Shown here piece after piece: positions 17,936 to 27,513 of a DNA stretch of 64,000 bases (the first letter of the stretch is position 1; the number at the start of each line of letters is the position of its first letter). The stretch lies in the NCBI RefSeq assembly GCF_020025155.1, contig NZ_CP073751.1, positions 3,127,501-3,191,500 of the forward strand. Direction: 5' to 3'. Below the pieces are notes generated by a model. That model was not told where the DNA came from, searched no databases, and was given only the letters and a program-made list of their open reading frames with translations. Source of the stretch: Halopseudomonas nanhaiensis. GTDB lineage: Bacteria > Pseudomonadota > Gammaproteobacteria > Pseudomonadales > Pseudomonadaceae. The position numbers and the translations under genes are program-made.

Positions 17936-18376
17936 ATGCCCAGCAATGCCAAAGAAAAAAGTTCAATGCTGCGCGGCTTTGTTCCCTACAAGGAGCAGAA
18001 AGGTGAAGAGTACATGAACGAGCGTCAGCTCGAGCACTTCGCCAACATCCTCAACAACTGGAAGAAGGAGTTGATGGAAGAGGTCGACCGTACCGTGCAC
18101 CACATGCAGGACGAAGCCGCCAACTTCCCCGACCCGGCCGACCGCGCCAGCCAGGAAGAAGAATTCAGTCTCGAACTGCGTGCCCGCGATCGCGAGCGCA
18201 AGCTGATCAAGAAGATTGATCAGACACTGCAGCGCATCGAAGAGGACGATTACGGCTTCTGTGACTCGTGCGGGGTCGAAATCGGCATCCGCCGTCTCGA
18301 GGCGCGTCCGACCGCGACACTGTGCATCGACTGCAAGACCCTGGCTGAAATCAAGGAACGGCAGATCGGCGGCTGA
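17936..18376 (+). CDS. dksA: RNA polymerase-binding transcription factor DksA
   Basis: Binds in the secondary channel of RNA polymerase and, with ppGpp, represses rRNA promoters and activates amino acid biosynthesis genes. The 146-residue protein has the coiled-coil tip motif DPADRA and a four-Cys zinc finger (CDSCG...CIDC). GAGG is placed before the ATG at 17936. The four tandem rRNA promoters at the left end of this window have the GC-rich discriminators typical of DksA targets. It is followed 61 nt later by gluQ, the usual arrangement. Confidence 0.98.
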   Translation: MPSNAKEKSSMLRGFVPYKEQKGEEYMNERQLEHFANILNNWKKELMEEVDRTVHHMQDEAANFPDPADRASQEEEFSLELRARDRERKLIKKIDQTLQRIEEDDYGFCDSCGVEIGIRRLEARPTATLCIDCKTLAEIKERQIGG

Positions 18377-18437
18377 TCGCCCCTGCCCGCAGCGGCGAGG
18401 CTGACTCGCCGCCCTCCCCTGTCGAGGCCAAGCTGCC

Positions 18438-19325
18438 ATGCATGCCCAGCCTTACGTCGGACGTTTCGCTCCTACCCCCAGCGGTCATCTGCACTTCGGT
18501 TCCCTCGTCGCTGCACTGGCAAGCTATCTCGACGCACGTCATCACCATGGAAGCTGGCTGGTCCGGGTTGAAGATCTGGATCAGCCACGGGTGGTGAGCG
18601 GTGCCACCGACCATATCCTGCGCACGCTCGAATGTTATGGCCTGGAATGGGACGGCGACATCGTCTATCAAAGCCAACGCATCGAACTGTACGAAACCGT
18701 TCTGGCACAGTGGCTGGCGAATGGCAAAGCGTATTATTGCGACTGTTCGCGTCAGCAGATCGCAGCCTATGGGGGGGTGTATCCGGGCACCTGCCGCACG
18801 CGCGGTCTGACTTCTGCCGCTGATCGCGCCGTGCGGGTGCGCGTGCCGAACACCGTAATGGGCTTTGTCGACCGCCTGCAGGGACCGATGGAGCAGGCGC
18901 TCGAATCCGAGGTGGGCGATATTGCCGTGCGCAGGCGCGACGGGGTGATCGCCTATCAGCTCGCCGTGGTCGCTGACGATATCCACCAGGGCGTCACCGA
19001 CGTGGTTCGCGGCGCAGATCTGCTGGACTCAACACCCAGACAGCTGTGGCTGTATCACCTTTTTCAGCAACCTGCTCCCAGGTATCTTCACGTGCCCCTG
19101 ATCATGCGCCCGGACGGTGAAAAGCTCAGCAAGCGGCTGGGTTCCGCGCCGCTCGAACCGAGCCTGGCCGCTGCAACGTTGTGGCGCGCGCTGGCAGCCT
19201 TGCGCCAGTCGCCGCCAGCGCGCCTGCGCGGCGCCGGTGTTCGGGAACTGCTTGCATGGGCGGTGAAGCACTGGCGCGTGGAATCCATCCCGCCGAAGCC
19301 GCATCTACTCGAGAGCAGTGTCTAG
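18438..19325 (+). CDS. gluQ: Glutamyl-Q tRNA(Asp) synthetase
   Basis: Attaches glutamate to queuosine at the wobble position of tRNA(Asp). It is a 295-residue paralog of the GluRS catalytic domain without the anticodon-binding domain. Visible are the HIGH-type motif (PTPSGHLHFGSL), the zinc ligands (YCDCS ... YPGTCR) and the KMSKS-type motif EKLSKR. It sits in the common dksA-gluQ pair. Confidence 0.96.
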   Translation: MHAQPYVGRFAPTPSGHLHFGSLVAALASYLDARHHHGSWLVRVEDLDQPRVVSGATDHILRTLECYGLEWDGDIVYQSQRIELYETVLAQWLANGKAYYCDCSRQQIAAYGGVYPGTCRTRGLTSAADRAVRVRVPNTVMGFVDRLQGPMEQALESEVGDIAVRRRDGVIAYQLAVVADDIHQGVTDVVRGADLLDSTPRQLWLYHLFQQPAPRYLHVPLIMRPDGEKLSKRLGSAPLEPSLAAATLWRALAALRQSPPARLRGAGVRELLAWAVKHWRVESIPPKPHLLESSV

Positions 19326-19426
19326 CTTGGCAATCCCGGCGCGCCTGATTACCATCGAGCCACCGCAGGCGGATCGCGTCGCCACGCCGGCTTCGTCATA
19401 CCGCTTCCAAACGATACGGAACCGCC

Positions 19427-19603
19427 ATGTATATCTACCGACTGGTACTGCTACTGGTCATCGGCATCTACCTGTTCTCTCCGGCGATCATGGATTGGTG
19501 GATCGAACCGCAGGGAGCCTGGTACCGGCCCTACGTACTCTGGCTCATCCTGATCATCGCCGGCATGCTGCTGCACAGCCCACGGGACGCCGATGAGCTT
19601 TGA
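19427..19603 (+). CDS. cbrX: Small membrane protein CbrX upstream of CbrA
   Basis: A 58-residue frame starting ATG 19427 (MYIYRLVLLLVIGIYLF) and ending TGA 19601-19603. It has two hydrophobic segments (about residues 5-21 and 36-49) separated by WWIEPQGAWYRPY, and a polar tail. It overlaps the cbrA start by 11 nt in another frame. In Pseudomonas a small gene, cbrX, is known in this place and is translationally coupled to cbrA; size, position and overlap fit it. Confidence 0.85.
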   Translation: MYIYRLVLLLVIGIYLFSPAIMDWWIEPQGAWYRPYVLWLILIIAGMLLHSPRDADEL

Positions 19604-22535
19604 TCTCGGCCTGTTGGTCACCACCAGCATCATTTATCTGCTTGCCCTGTTCGGGGTCGCCTGGGTTACCGAACGCGGCATGCTGCCGCAGGCACTGCTA
19701 CGCCACCCGGCGGTGTACACCCTGTCGCTGGGCGTCTATGCCAGCGCGTGGGCGTTCTACGGTACCGTGGGCCTGGCCTATCAGTACGGCTACGGCTTTC
19801 TGACCTACTACCTGGGTATCTGCGGTGCGTTCCTGCTGGCACCTGTGCTGCTCAATCCGATCCTGCGAATAACCCGTACCTACCAGCTTTCCTCGCTGGC
19901 CGATCTGTTCGCATTCCGCTTTCGCAGCACCTGGGCCGGCACGCTGACTACGCTGTTCATGCTGATCGGCGTGCTGCCGTTGCTGGCCTTGCAGATCCAG
20001 GCAGTCGCCGACTCGGTACAGATCCTCACGCGCGATCCCACTCAGCATTCCATCGCATTCGGCTTCTGCATCCTGATCATCCTGTTTGCCATCCTGTTCG
20101 GTGCACGTCACATATCCACGCGCGAGAAGCATGAGGGGCTGGTCATCGCCATCGCCTTCGAGTCGCTGGTCAAGCTGATCGCCATTGGTGCCATCGGGCT
20201 GTATGCGCTGTATGGCGTGTTTGACGGCCCTGCGAGTCTGGAGCTGTGGCTGAGCAACAACCAGCAAGCGCTGCGCACCTTGCATACGCCTCTGCAGGAA
20301 GGCCCATGGCGTACGCTTCTTCTGGTTTTCTTCGCCGCCGCGATCGTCATGCCGCACATGTACCACATGGCCTTCACCGAGAACCTCAACCCGCGGGCGA
20401 TGGCGACGGCGAGCTGGGGTCTGCCGCTGTTCCTGCTGCTGATGAGTCTGGCCGTGCCACCGATCATGTGGGCAGGCTTGCACCTGAACGTCTCGACCAA
20501 TCCCGAGTATTTCACGCTGGGCCTGGGGGTAGCCGCCGGGGCCCCCTGGCTGACGCTGCTGGCCTACGTGGGCGGCCTGTCTGCCGCAAGCGGACTGATC
20601 ATCGTGGTCACGCTGGCGTTGTCCGGAATGGTCCTCAACCATCTGGTGCTGCCGGTCTACCAGCCAAGCGCAGACAACAATATCTACCGCTGGCTGCGCT
20701 GGACCCGGCGTAGCCTGATTGCGGCGATCATCCTCGCCAGCTACGGCTTTTACCGCCTGCTCGGTGCCAACCAGGATCTGGCCAATCTGGGAATTGCGTC
20801 TTTCGTCGCCACGGTGCAGTTTCTTCCCGGTGCGCTGTCGGTGCTGTACTGGCCACAGGCAAACCGACGCGGCTTCATCGGCGGACTGATCGCCGGCATG
20901 ACCGTCTGGGCCGTGACGCTATTACTGCCTCTGGTCACTGAAACCAGCAGCCTGCAGCTGTTCGGCATCTCACTGAGCTTCGATCAGGATACCTGGCACG
21001 TGGCGGCGATCGCCTCGCTTGCTGCCAACATCATCGTGCTCACGCTGGTTTCGCTGTTCACCCAACGCTCCAGCGAAGAGCGCGGCGCCGCAGAAGCCTG
21101 TTCGGTAGACAACGTCAGCCGCACCCAGCGCATGGAGCTGGTCGCCAACTCCCCGCAGGAATTCGCCCAGCAGTTGGCCAAGCCACTGGGCAACAAGACT
21201 GCCCAGCAGGAGGTGGAACAGGCGCTGCGCGATCTCAAACTGCCCTTCGACGAACGCCGGCCTTATGCCCTGCGCAGGCTGCGCGACCGGCTGGAGGCCA
21301 ACCTCTCCGGATTGATGGGCCCGGCCGTGGCGCAGGAAATCATCGAGACCTTCCTGCCCTTCAAGCTTGCCCGGGACGGTTACGTCACCCAGGACATCCA
21401 CTTTATCGAGAACCGGCTGGAGGATTATCACTCCCGGCTGACCGGTCTGGCTGCCGAACTCGACGCACTGCGGCGCTACCATCGCCAGACGTTGCAGGAC
21501 CTGCCCATGGGCGTCTGCTCGCTGGCCAAGGACAACGAAGTGCTTATGTGGAACCGCGCCATGCAGTCGCTGACCGGCATCGTCGCGGACAGCGTGATCG
21601 GCTCACGGCTGGCAAACCTGCCGGAACCCTGGAATGAACTGCTGGAGCGCTTCGTCGAGGACCAGTCTGCGCACTTGCACAAGCAGAAGCTGGTGATCGA
21701 CGGTCGCACGCACTGGCTCAATCTGCACAAGGCGGCCATCGACGAACCCGGCAATGTCGGAAGCGGCCTGGTTCTGCTGATCGAAGACCAGACCGAAACG
21801 CAGATGCTGGAAGATGAGCTGATTCACTCCGAACGACTCGCATCGATCGGCCGCCTGGCGGCCGGCGTCGCGCATGAGATCGGTAATCCTATTACCGGAA
21901 TCGCCTGCCTGGCGCAGAACCTGCGAGAAGAATCGGATCAACCGGAGGCGCGTGAAATGGCCGAGCAGGTGCTCGAACAGACACGGCGCGTGTCGCGGAT
22001 CGTTCAGTCGATGGTCAATTTCGCGCATGTCGGCAGTCGTCATGCCAATGCCAACGAGGAAGTCGATCTGCAAGCCTGCGCCGGCGAAGCCATACACCTG
22101 CTGTCACTCAATCGACAGGGACCGGAGGTCAGGTATGTTAACCTGTGCAACCCCGAGCACCTGGCGGCAGGCGATAGCCAGCGACTGGTGCAGGTCCTGA
22201 TAAACCTGCTGGGTAATGCCCGGGACGCCAGTCGCGATGGCGACACCATCACCGTATCGAGCCAGGTAGACGAGCACAGGGTACTGCTGCTGGTCGAAGA
22301 TCAGGGCAGCGGCATCGACCGCGACATCATGGACCGTCTGTTCGAGCCCTTCTTTACCACCAAGGAGCCAGGGACAGGTACCGGGCTCGGATTGGCACTG
22401 GTTTACTCGATTATCGAAGAGCATTATGGGCAGATCACCGTAGATAGCCCGGTCGATCAGGCAACCATGCGGGGAACACGCTTCACTATCACCCTTCCCC
22501 GCTACAGCGTATTAGGTAACGGCACTCTGACCTGA
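19593..22535 (+). CDS. cbrA: Sensor histidine kinase CbrA
   Basis: Membrane sensor of carbon/nitrogen balance. The 980-residue protein has an N-terminal sodium/solute-symporter-like domain with about 13 membrane helices (residues ~1-500), a linker (STAC-like and PAS-like region, ~590-740), the HisKA domain with phospho-accepting His761 (AHEIGNP) and a C-terminal HATPase (LINLLGNARDASRDG; DQGSGID; GTGTGLGLAL). The SLC5-type domain of CbrA has been linked to histidine transport. Partner of CbrB, 26 nt downstream. Confidence 0.97.
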   Translation: MSFDLGLLVTTSIIYLLALFGVAWVTERGMLPQALLRHPAVYTLSLGVYASAWAFYGTVGLAYQYGYGFLTYYLGICGAFLLAPVLLNPILRITRTYQLSSLADLFAFRFRSTWAGTLTTLFMLIGVLPLLALQIQAVADSVQILTRDPTQHSIAFGFCILIILFAILFGARHISTREKHEGLVIAIAFESLVKLIAIGAIGLYALYGVFDGPASLELWLSNNQQALRTLHTPLQEGPWRTLLLVFFAAAIVMPHMYHMAFTENLNPRAMATASWGLPLFLLLMSLAVPPIMWAGLHLNVSTNPEYFTLGLGVAAGAPWLTLLAYVGGLSAASGLIIVVTLALSGMVLNHLVLPVYQPSADNNIYRWLRWTRRSLIAAIILASYGFYRLLGANQDLANLGIASFVATVQFLPGALSVLYWPQANRRGFIGGLIAGMTVWAVTLLLPLVTETSSLQLFGISLSFDQDTWHVAAIASLAANIIVLTLVSLFTQRSSEERGAAEACSVDNVSRTQRMELVANSPQEFAQQLAKPLGNKTAQQEVEQALRDLKLPFDERRPYALRRLRDRLEANLSGLMGPAVAQEIIETFLPFKLARDGYVTQDIHFIENRLEDYHSRLTGLAAELDALRRYHRQTLQDLPMGVCSLAKDNEVLMWNRAMQSLTGIVADSVIGSRLANLPEPWNELLERFVEDQSAHLHKQKLVIDGRTHWLNLHKAAIDEPGNVGSGLVLLIEDQTETQMLEDELIHSERLASIGRLAAGVAHEIGNPITGIACLAQNLREESDQPEAREMAEQVLEQTRRVSRIVQSMVNFAHVGSRHANANEEVDLQACAGEAIHLLSLNRQGPEVRYVNLCNPEHLAAGDSQRLVQVLINLLGNARDASRDGDTITVSSQVDEHRVLLLVEDQGSGIDRDIMDRLFEPFFTTKEPGTGTGLGLALVYSIIEEHYGQITVDSPVDQATMRGTRFTITLPRYSVLGNGTLT

Positions 22536-22561
22536 ACCGGTCGTCGCCGCACGAGGTATCT

Positions 22562-23983
22562 ATGTCACACATTCTGGTCGTTGAAGACGAAGCCATCATC
22601 CGCTCGGCTCTCCGTCGGCTGCTGGAGCGCCACCACTACCAGGTGAGCGAGGCAGGCTCGGTGCATGAAGCCGTCGAACGATTTGCATTGGAGGACTTCG
22701 ACCTCATCGTCAGCGATCTGCGCCTTCCCGGCGAGCCCGGAACGGAACTGATCCGCAAGGCGCCGGATACACCGGTGCTGATCATGACCAGCTACGCCAG
22801 CCTGCGCTCGGCCGTCGACTCGATGAAGCTTGGCGCAGTCGACTACATTGCCAAGCCCTTCGATCACGAGGAGATGCTCCAGGCCGTCGCGCGCATCATT
22901 CAGGATCACAGCCAGCGTCGCAGCCAGACGCCTGCAGCCCCCGTCAGCAAAGCGGAGACCGCGCAGCCGGGTCAGCCAGCCACCGGCTCCGACATGGGCA
23001 TCATCGGCTCCAGTCCCTCGATGCAGACACTGTTCAAGCGTATCAACAAGGTGGCCCCCACCGATTCCACGGTGCTGATCCAGGGCGAATCGGGTACGGG
23101 CAAGGAACTCGTCGCCCGGGCCCTGCACCAGAACTCACGGCGGACCAAAGCGCCGCTGATTTCGGTCAATTGCGCCGCTATCCCGGAAACGCTGATCGAG
23201 TCGGAGCTGTTCGGTCACGAGAAGGGCGCGTTTACCGGTGCCACGGCGGGGCGCACCGGTCTGGTAGAGGCGGCAGATGGCGGGACCCTGTTTCTCGACG
23301 AAATCGGCGAACTGCCGCTGGAGGCCCAGGCCCGACTGCTGCGGGTTTTGCAGGAAGGCGAAATCCGGCGAGTCGGCTCGGTGCAATCGCATCGCGTTGA
23401 CGTGCGTCTGGTGGCTGCTACGCACCGCGATCTCAAGACGCTCGCGCGACAGGGGCTGTTTCGCGAAGACTTGTATTACCGGCTGAACGTCATCGAACTG
23501 CGCCTGCCGCCCCTGCGTGAGCGGGGCGAAGACGTCATGCTGATTGCCGAAGCACTGCTCAAGCGCGCCGGCAAGAACATGAATATCGATGATCTGCATT
23601 TCAACCGCGAGGCCGCCGCTGCCATCCGCCGCTATCCGTGGCCGGGTAATGTCCGTGAGCTGGAGAACGCGGTGGAGCGCGCAGCGATCCTGTGCGACGA
23701 GTCGGAAATATCCACCGACCTGCTGGGGATCGACGTGGATGCCGAATACGAGCGCGCTTCTGAAGCCGCCAATGCCCTGGAGACCATGCGGCATCCGGAC
23801 AGCGACACCCAGGAGCCCACCGAAGACCTGTCGCTCGAAGATTACTTCCAGCATTTCGTCCTCGAGCATCAGGAACACATGACCGAGACCGAGCTGGCCA
23901 ACAAGCTCGGAATCAGCCGCAAGTGCCTCTGGGAGCGACGCCAGCGGCTGGGCATTCCGCGCAAGAAGACCGCCAATTCCTGA
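22562..23983 (+). CDS. cbrB: Sigma54-dependent response regulator CbrB
   Basis: NtrC-type activator of 473 residues. The receiver domain has phospho-acceptor Asp52 ([10 protein letters not shown]) and Lys in [10 protein letters not shown]. The AAA+ domain carries Walker A GESGTGKE, the sigma54-contacting GAFTGA loop and an arginine-finger region. A Fis-type helix-turn-helix ends the protein ([22 protein letters not shown]). Its best-known direct target is the crcZ promoter, which lies immediately downstream with matching sites. CbrB governs use of histidine, proline, arginine and other less preferred carbon sources. Confidence 0.97.
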   Translation: MSHILVVEDEAIIRSALRRLLERHHYQVSEAGSVHEAVERFALEDFDLIVSDLRLPGEPGTELIRKAPDTPVLIMTSYASLRSAVDSMKLGAVDYIAKPFDHEEMLQAVARIIQDHSQRRSQTPAAPVSKAETAQPGQPATGSDMGIIGSSPSMQTLFKRINKVAPTDSTVLIQGESGTGKELVARALHQNSRRTKAPLISVNCAAIPETLIESELFGHEKGAFTGATAGRTGLVEAADGGTLFLDEIGELPLEAQARLLRVLQEGEIRRVGSVQSHRVDVRLVAATHRDLKTLARQGLFREDLYYRLNVIELRLPPLRERGEDVMLIAEALLKRAGKNMNIDDLHFNREAAAAIRRYPWPGNVRELENAVERAAILCDESEISTDLLGIDVDAEYERASEAANALETMRHPDSDTQEPTEDLSLEDYFQHFVLEHQEHMTETELANKLGISRKCLWERRQRLGIPRKKTANS

Positions 23984-24009
23984 GCCTCGCGTCAGGTGAA
24001 ACCTGTATC

Positions 24010-24093
24010 TGTTACCGCTGTTACCGCCTCGCTCGATACAAACTGTTACCCCCACCAAGCGAGGCGTAACACTTGAGCGGGGCATACGGTAAC
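24010..24093. promoter_or_regulatory. Cluster of CbrB-type upstream activating sites
   Basis: Five copies of a TGTTAC/GTAACA-like half-site: TGTTACC at 24010-24016, 24019-24025 and 24044-24050, and the inverted forms GTAACA at 24066-24071 and GGTAAC at 24088-24093. They lie about 75-160 bp upstream of the sigma54 promoter, as expected for an enhancer-type activator. TGTTAC-type half-sites have been reported for CbrB; the assignment here is from motif and position. Confidence 0.75.
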
Positions 24094-24168
24094 GAATCAC
24101 ACCCCACACCAGCCTTACGCCCCACCCTGTTTTAGACAAGCCATTGAAAAGAAACGCTTTTTCAATTG

Positions 24169-24185
24169 TGGCACGGCAAATGCTT
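24169..24185 (+). promoter_or_regulatory. Sigma54 promoter of crcZ
   Basis: TGGCACG with GG at 24170-24171, ten nucleotides, then GC at 24182-24183: a textbook -24/-12 element. The predicted start of transcription is about 24195, right at the first CA-rich block. Confidence 0.9.
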
Positions 24186-24194
24186 TATATCTGG

Positions 24195-24545
24195 CACAAC
24201 AACAATAAAAACCAGAAACGAATAACAAAAATAATATCGGCTTCACAGACAACAAAAATAAAACCGTGCAAGCGCAGCAAACTGATTTTTTTGGAGAATG
24301 GGATCGACAGTCGAACAGAAATGTTCGCGGACACGCTAAGAATAAAAGTTGCCAGAGCAACCCGACGCGTCCGAGCTTAAAGTACTGCCTGATGTCTAAG
24401 CTTCCAAAGCAATCCGTTTGTTTTTGGTAGCCCGGGATGGGCTTATACAGGCGACGCTGTCGCCTTGCCTAAAAACAACAATAGCTCGACAGACAATAAC
24501 AATAAAAAAACATCGCCATTAGGGGGAGTCGCTACTCCCCTTGAG
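24195..24545 (+). ncRNA. crcZ: CrcZ small RNA, antagonist of Hfq/Crc catabolite repression
   Basis: A roughly 350-nt RNA between cbrB and pcnB, the fixed place of CrcZ in Pseudomonas. Five A-rich CA blocks of the AANAANAA type are visible at 24198-24211, 24221-24235, 24249-24263, 24471-24483 and 24493-24510. These bind and sequester Hfq/Crc, lifting repression of catabolic mRNAs. The 3' end is set by the hairpin at 24523-24540. There is no credible protein frame in the region. Ends are approximate. Confidence 0.9.
24522..24545 (+). terminator. Hairpin at the 3' end of crcZ
   Basis: Stem GGGGAGT / ACTCCCC with loop CGCT, followed by TTGAGCTTT. The T tract is interrupted, so termination may be leaky or assisted. 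Confidence 0.65.
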
Positions 24546-24561
24546 CTTTCCCCCTCCCTTA

Positions 24562-24591
24562 TTACAATTTTCCGCGCGTTCAGGCTAGAAT
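24562..24591 (+). promoter_or_regulatory. Possible sigma70 promoter of pcnB
   Basis: TTACAA (24562-24567), an 18-nt gap and TAGAAT (24586-24591) lie between the crcZ terminator and pcnB. The -10 is good, the -35 weak and the spacing long, so this is a suggestion only. Confidence 0.4.
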
Positions 24592-24738
24592 GGTCGCCTT
24601 TAATACAGGCAGCACTGTTTGAGACAGCTTGTTGATCGCAGCGTCTCCGCGCCTATCTCCGCACAGTGAACTGCCAGACTCGCCATGGCCCTGTATCCCG
24701 TGGATATGACGGGAGCTGCCGGTGGAACACCTGCTTCT

Positions 24739-26115
24739 ATGATTCGAAAGCTACTACAGAAAATTCCCTATCCCTTTGGGCGTGCTGCCCACCGTCGAAC
24801 CACGCCCGCCATCATCCCGGCCAGTCAGCACACGCTTCGCCGTGAGCGGCTCAGCCGGAATGCCGTGAACGTGGTCGAGCGCCTGCAGCAAGCCGGCTTC
24901 GAGGCATTCGCCGTGGGTGGGTGCGTCCGGGATCTGCTGCTCGACCTCACCCCGAAGGATTTCGACGTGGCGACCAGTGCTACGCCGGAGGAAGTCCGCG
25001 CGACGTTTCGTAATGCCCGGCTTATCGGCCGACGCTTCAAACTGGTTCACGTGCACTTCGGGCGGGAAATCATCGAAGTGGCCACGTTCAGGGCGAATCA
25101 CACCGATGATGGCGACGACTCTCCCGTCAGTGAGCACTCCAGACAGAGCGAATCAGGGCGGTTGTTGCGCGACAACGTATACGGGACGCTCGAAGATGAC
25201 GCGCAGCGGCGCGACTTCACCATCAACGCACTCTACTACAACGTCAGCAGTGGGCAGATTCACGATTTCGCCAACGGCCTGCATGATATCCGCAACAGGC
25301 AGGTGCGCCTGATCGGTGACCCGGTGCAGCGTTACCTGGAAGATCCGGTGCGCATGCTGCGGGCGGTGCGTTTTGCCGCCAAGCTGGACTTCGAGATAGA
25401 GCCGCACAGCGCCGCACCGATCGCCGAGATGGCCGATCTGCTGCACGATATCCCTGCAGCGCGCCTGTTTGACGAAGTACTCAAATTGCTGATGAGTGGC
25501 CAGGGCGAGCAGACCTTCGATCTGATGCTGAAACATGATCTGTTCGGTCCGCTTTTTCCCGACACCGATGAAGCAATCGAAGCGAACCCCGAGTACACGC
25601 TCAAGCTGATACGCCAGGCTTTGCGCAATACCGATGAGCGGGTCAACGAAGGCCGTCCGGTCACCCCCGCCTTCCTGTTTGCGGCGCTGCTCTGGCCGGC
25701 GGTGCCGCAGCGCGTTGCCGAACTCGAGGAAAGCGGCATCCCGACCATCCCGGCTCAACAGCAGGCCGCGCACGAACTGCTCGCCGAGCAGTGCCGTCAC
25801 ACCGCGATTCCCAAGCGTTTCAGCATTCCCCTGCGCGAGATCTGGGACCTGCAGCCACGCCTGGAGCGACGCTCTGGTCGTCGGGCGGATCAGATGCTCG
25901 AGCATCCGCGTTTTCGTGCAGCCTATGATTTCCTGCTGTTACGAGAGACTGCCGGAGAGCAAACCGATGGTCTGGGCCGGTGGTGGACGCTGTATCAGGA
26001 TGCGAGCGAAGAACAGCGACGCAAGATGGTGCGCGAGCTGAGCGGCGACAAGACGGGAAATGCGAAGCGCCCCCGCTCCCGTGGGCGTCGCAAACCGCGT
26101 TCCCAGGCCGAGTGA
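24739..26115 (+). CDS. pcnB: Poly(A) polymerase I
   Basis: Adds 3' poly(A) tails that mark RNAs for decay by the degradosome and PNPase (pnp is also in this window). About 458 residues from the chosen ATG at 24739 (MIRKLLQKIPYPF), a start that matches the basic N-terminus of related enzymes. Frames starting at 24685 or 24706 are open too. Visible are the class II nucleotidyltransferase motifs GGCVRDLLL and DFDVATSA, then RRDFTINAL, the PcnB-type core, and a basic Lys/Arg-rich C-terminus (GRRKPRSQAE). Its last base overlaps the folK start (TGATG). Confidence 0.95.
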   Translation: MIRKLLQKIPYPFGRAAHRRTTPAIIPASQHTLRRERLSRNAVNVVERLQQAGFEAFAVGGCVRDLLLDLTPKDFDVATSATPEEVRATFRNARLIGRRFKLVHVHFGREIIEVATFRANHTDDGDDSPVSEHSRQSESGRLLRDNVYGTLEDDAQRRDFTINALYYNVSSGQIHDFANGLHDIRNRQVRLIGDPVQRYLEDPVRMLRAVRFAAKLDFEIEPHSAAPIAEMADLLHDIPAARLFDEVLKLLMSGQGEQTFDLMLKHDLFGPLFPDTDEAIEANPEYTLKLIRQALRNTDERVNEGRPVTPAFLFAALLWPAVPQRVAELEESGIPTIPAQQQAAHELLAEQCRHTAIPKRFSIPLREIWDLQPRLERRSGRRADQMLEHPRFRAAYDFLLLRETAGEQTDGLGRWWTLYQDASEEQRRKMVRELSGDKTGNAKRPRSRGRRKPRSQAE

Positions 26116-26618
26116 TGCCGGTCTGGTGTTTCATCGGGCTGGGCAGCAATCTGTCCGACCCCGAGCGGCAGCTCGACAAGGCGCTCGACGCTCTTGCGCA
26201 GCTACCGGACAGCACATTGCTCGCCCGCTCCAGCCTGTACCGCAGTCCGCCGCTTGGACCGTCTGATCAACCAGACTATCTGAACGCAGTGGCGATGCTG
26301 GAAACGCGACTTGAACCCGAGCCGCTGCTCGACCTGTTGCAGTCGATAGAGTTGACGCAGGGCCGCGTTCGCAAGGACGAGCGCTGGGGCCCCCGGTCGC
26401 TGGACCTGGACATACTGCTGTTCGGCAACCTGACACTCGACTCGGCGCGGCTGACGATACCTCACTATGACATGCACCGGCGCGCCTTCGTGCTGTATCC
26501 TCTCGCGGAGCTGGCGCCCGAACTGGCCATGCCCGACGGCACGCCGCTCGGCACCCTGCTCGACCGCTGCCCGTCAGCCGGTCTGCAGCGGCTTGACCGC
26601 ACCGTGTTGCGAGGCTGA
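26115..26618 (+). CDS. folK: 2-amino-4-hydroxy-6-hydroxymethyldihydropteridine pyrophosphokinase
   Basis: Transfers pyrophosphate from ATP to the pterin, the step before dihydropteroate synthase (folP, also in the window). 167 residues with the HPPK motifs GLGSNL and RWGPRSLDLDILLF. The ATG at 26115 shares its A with the pcnB stop. Order pcnB-folK-panB-panC is the common Pseudomonas arrangement. Confidence 0.95.
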   Translation: MPVWCFIGLGSNLSDPERQLDKALDALAQLPDSTLLARSSLYRSPPLGPSDQPDYLNAVAMLETRLEPEPLLDLLQSIELTQGRVRKDERWGPRSLDLDILLFGNLTLDSARLTIPHYDMHRRAFVLYPLAELAPELAMPDGTPLGTLLDRCPSAGLQRLDRTVLRG

Positions 26619-26665
26619 ATCATGATCCCCGGTTGCAGTCCAAACAACCAACTGACGTTCTGCGA

Positions 26666-26690
26666 GGCGGCTTGTCACGGCAAGACCGCC
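26666..26690 (+). other. Hairpin between folK and panB
   Basis: GGCGGCTTG (26666-26674), a 6-nt loop, then CAAG-A-CCGCC (26681-26690): a nine-pair stem with one bulge. It has no T tract. It could slow RNA decay or mark a transcript boundary; nothing else is visible in this 97-bp gap. Confidence 0.45.
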
Positions 26691-26715
26691 CCTTGTGCAA
26701 CCATTGGAAGCTGCC

Positions 26716-27510
26716 ATGCCTGATGTAACCCTGACCACACTGAACAAGCTCAAGCAGAGCGGCGAGAAGATCGTCTGTCTGACCGCCTACGACGCTACAT
26801 TCGCTCATCTGGAGTGCGAGGCGGGCGTTGAGGTGATCCTCATTGGCGATTCACTGGGTATGGTGCTGCAGGGCCACGACAGTACGCTGCCCGTCACCGT
26901 CGACGACATGGTCTATCACACTCGGGCGGTGAAGCGTGGCAACCACGGCGCTTTGATCATGGCCGACCTGCCATTCATGAGCTATGCGACCCTCGAACAG
27001 GCGATAACGAGTGGCGCGGCACTGATGCAGGCCGGTGCCCATATGGTGAAGCTCGAAGGCGGCGACTGGCTGGCCGACACCGTTACGACCCTCACCCGCA
27101 ACGGTATTCCGGTCTGCGCGCATCTGGGACTCACGCCACAGGCGGTGAATGTCCTGGGCGGCTACAAGGTCCAGGGACGCGAGGAGTCTCAGGCTCAGGC
27201 CTTGCTGGACAGCGCGAAGAAGCTGGAGGCGGCTGGCGCTGCCATGCTGTTGCTCGAATGTGTGCCCAGCGAATTGGGCGCCGAGCTGTCACGCTCGGTG
27301 CAGGTACCGGTAATCGGTATCGGTGCGGGGAGTGGCACGGACGGCCAGGTGCTGGTGGTCCATGATCTGCTCGGACTGTCCATCAGCGGGCGCCTGCCGC
27401 GCTTCGTCAAGAATTTCATGGTTGGCCAGCCTGATGTCCAGTCAGCCGTGCGCGCTTACGTTGAAGCGGTCAAGCGCGTCGAATTCCCTTCGGCCGAACA
27501 CGAGTTCTGA
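26716..27510 (+). CDS. panB: 3-methyl-2-oxobutanoate hydroxymethyltransferase
   Basis: First step of pantothenate (coenzyme A) synthesis: adds a hydroxymethyl group from methylene-tetrahydrofolate to 2-oxoisovalerate, an intermediate supplied by the IlvI/IlvC pathway. 264 residues from ATG 26716 (MPDVTLTTL), preceded by GGAAG. Family motifs [19 protein letters not shown] and LEGGDW are visible, as is [16 protein letters not shown] near the C-terminus. It is followed by panC after 3 nt. Confidence 0.96.
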   Translation: MPDVTLTTLNKLKQSGEKIVCLTAYDATFAHLECEAGVEVILIGDSLGMVLQGHDSTLPVTVDDMVYHTRAVKRGNHGALIMADLPFMSYATLEQAITSGAALMQAGAHMVKLEGGDWLADTVTTLTRNGIPVCAHLGLTPQAVNVLGGYKVQGREESQAQALLDSAKKLEAAGAAMLLLECVPSELGAELSRSVQVPVIGIGAGSGTDGQVLVVHDLLGLSISGRLPRFVKNFMVGQPDVQSAVRAYVEAVKRVEFPSAEHEF

Positions 27511-27513
27511 GCG

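Noticed and set aside
24198-24510. A-rich CA blocks as a possible CRISPR or microsatellite repeat
   Set aside because: The blocks are not equal in length or spacing and carry no spacer structure; they are the Hfq/Crc motifs of CrcZ.
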